From Obesumbacterium proteus (GTDB lineage Bacteria; Pseudomonadota; Gammaproteobacteria; Enterobacterales; Enterobacteriaceae): a stretch of DNA of 64,000 nt. The translations under genes and the position numbers were made by a program. The stretch's first letter is position 1. Each line of letters starts with the position of its first letter. The stretch spans positions 248,001 through 312,000 of the forward strand of contig NZ_CP014608.1 of NCBI RefSeq assembly GCF_001586165.1, given 5' to 3'. The notes under the pieces were generated by a model. The model searched no databases. It had not been told where the DNA came from and saw nothing but the letters and a program-made list of their open reading frames with translations. This document shows positions 63,628 to 64,000 of the stretch, one piece after another.

Positions 63628-64000
63628 TCAGGACTTCGCTTCACGCATTTGAGCTTCACGCGCAGCAACTTCAGCGTTTAGCTCATTGATTTTAGCTTCC
63701 ATCAATGCGTGGCAGTGAGCCGAAAGTTCGCGCACCTGATCTTTGCCGTATTGAGTCACGTCGATTGGCGGCAACATTTCAACAATCACCAAACCGTTAT
63801 TCCAACGGTTAAGTTTAACTTTATCGTGGGTATTCGACGCACAGACCGGAATAATCGGCACGCCAGCGGCAATAGCGGCGTGGAACGCGCCGGTTTTGAA
63901 CGGCATCAAACCACGGCCACGGCTACGAGTACCTTCTGGGAACATCCAGAAAGAGATGGTTTTAGTGCGGAACTGATTCACCACCTGTGCAATCGTATTA
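63628..64000 (-). CDS. plsC: 1-acyl-glycerol-3-phosphate acyltransferase, C-terminal part
   Basis: About 124 codons, open to the right edge; the N-terminal half with the HX4D motif is outside the window. The PlsC signature FPEGTRSRGRGLMPFKTGAF is present, with GVPIIPVCASNTHDK downstream. It acylates lysophosphatidic acid to phosphatidic acid at the inner membrane, the step after PlsB. Order plsC-ftsP is conserved. Confidence 0.93.
   Translation of the reverse strand, partial: NTIAQVVNQFRTKTISFWMFPEGTRSRGRGLMPFKTGAFHAAIAAGVPIIPVCASNTHDKVKLNRWNNGLVIVEMLPPIDVTQYGKDQVRELSAHCHALMEAKINELNAEVAAREAQMREAKS

Overview
The window is chromosomal DNA from an enterobacterium of the order Enterobacterales. 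Most of it follows the order of Escherichia coli around 91 min: alr-dnaB-qorA-pspG-dusA, zur-yjbJ-dinF-lexA, dgkA-plsB-ubiA-ubiC-malM-lamB-malK/malEFG-psiE, pgi, lysC, metH-iclR. Protein lengths are close to the E. coli ones (LexA 202, MalE 396, Pgi 549, LysC 449, MetH 1227 residues). The extra genes, namely srfAB, a complete citrate-lyase cluster, yqhCD in front of alr and several dispersed GC-rich palindromes, fit a Hafnia-like organism best. That genus assignment is inference from gene order and recall, not a computed match. I see no rRNA, tRNA, CRISPR array, complete insertion sequence or prophage.

Layout. 1-3600: srfA and the start of srfB. 3.9-7.4 kb: an Aer-type chemoreceptor behind a flagellar sigma-28 promoter, then a membrane diguanylate cyclase. 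7.9-8.6 kb: a small outer-membrane beta-barrel behind a CRP-type promoter. 8.7-12.3 kb: an alpha/beta hydrolase and yqhC, divergent from the aldehyde reductase yqhD. 12.4-17.6 kb: alr, dnaB, qorA, pspG (sigma-54 promoter) and dusA. 17.9-19.2 kb: an accessory block with a NemR-like regulator and two small secreted repeat proteins, where E. coli has yjbL/yjbM. 19.4-22.7 kb: zur, yjbJ, dinF, lexA with two SOS boxes. 22.9-32.3 kb: dpiBA and citCDEFXGT for anaerobic citrate fermentation, placed between lexA and dgkA. 32.4-36.9 kb: dgkA/plsB and ubiCA. 37-45 kb: the divergent maltose operons. 45-51 kb: psiE, a dicarboxylate/amino-acid symporter, a truncated dinD-like remnant, pgi and a cation/proton antiporter. 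51.3-54.1 kb: a lysine riboswitch, lysC and a PanS-like transporter. 54.1-54.6 kb: a hairpin-rich gap without a convincing gene. 54.6-59.4 kb: metH and iclR. 59.5-64 kb: an orphan dmsA, ftsP and the end of plsC.

How it works together. The cit block imports citrate in exchange for succinate (CitT) and builds, charges and runs citrate lyase under the DpiB/DpiA two-component pair. The mal block takes up maltose and maltodextrins through LamB, MalE and MalFGK2. Regulatory elements readable in the DNA (sigma-28, sigma-54, CRP, FNR-like, LexA, MalT, TetR-type palindromes and a lysine riboswitch) agree with the genes they precede. The least explained parts are the NemR-like/small-secreted-protein block (17.85-19.27 kb), the hairpin cluster at 54.13-54.56 kb, the 30-bp perfect palindrome in the dinD remnant, and the dmsA gene without dmsB or dmsC.
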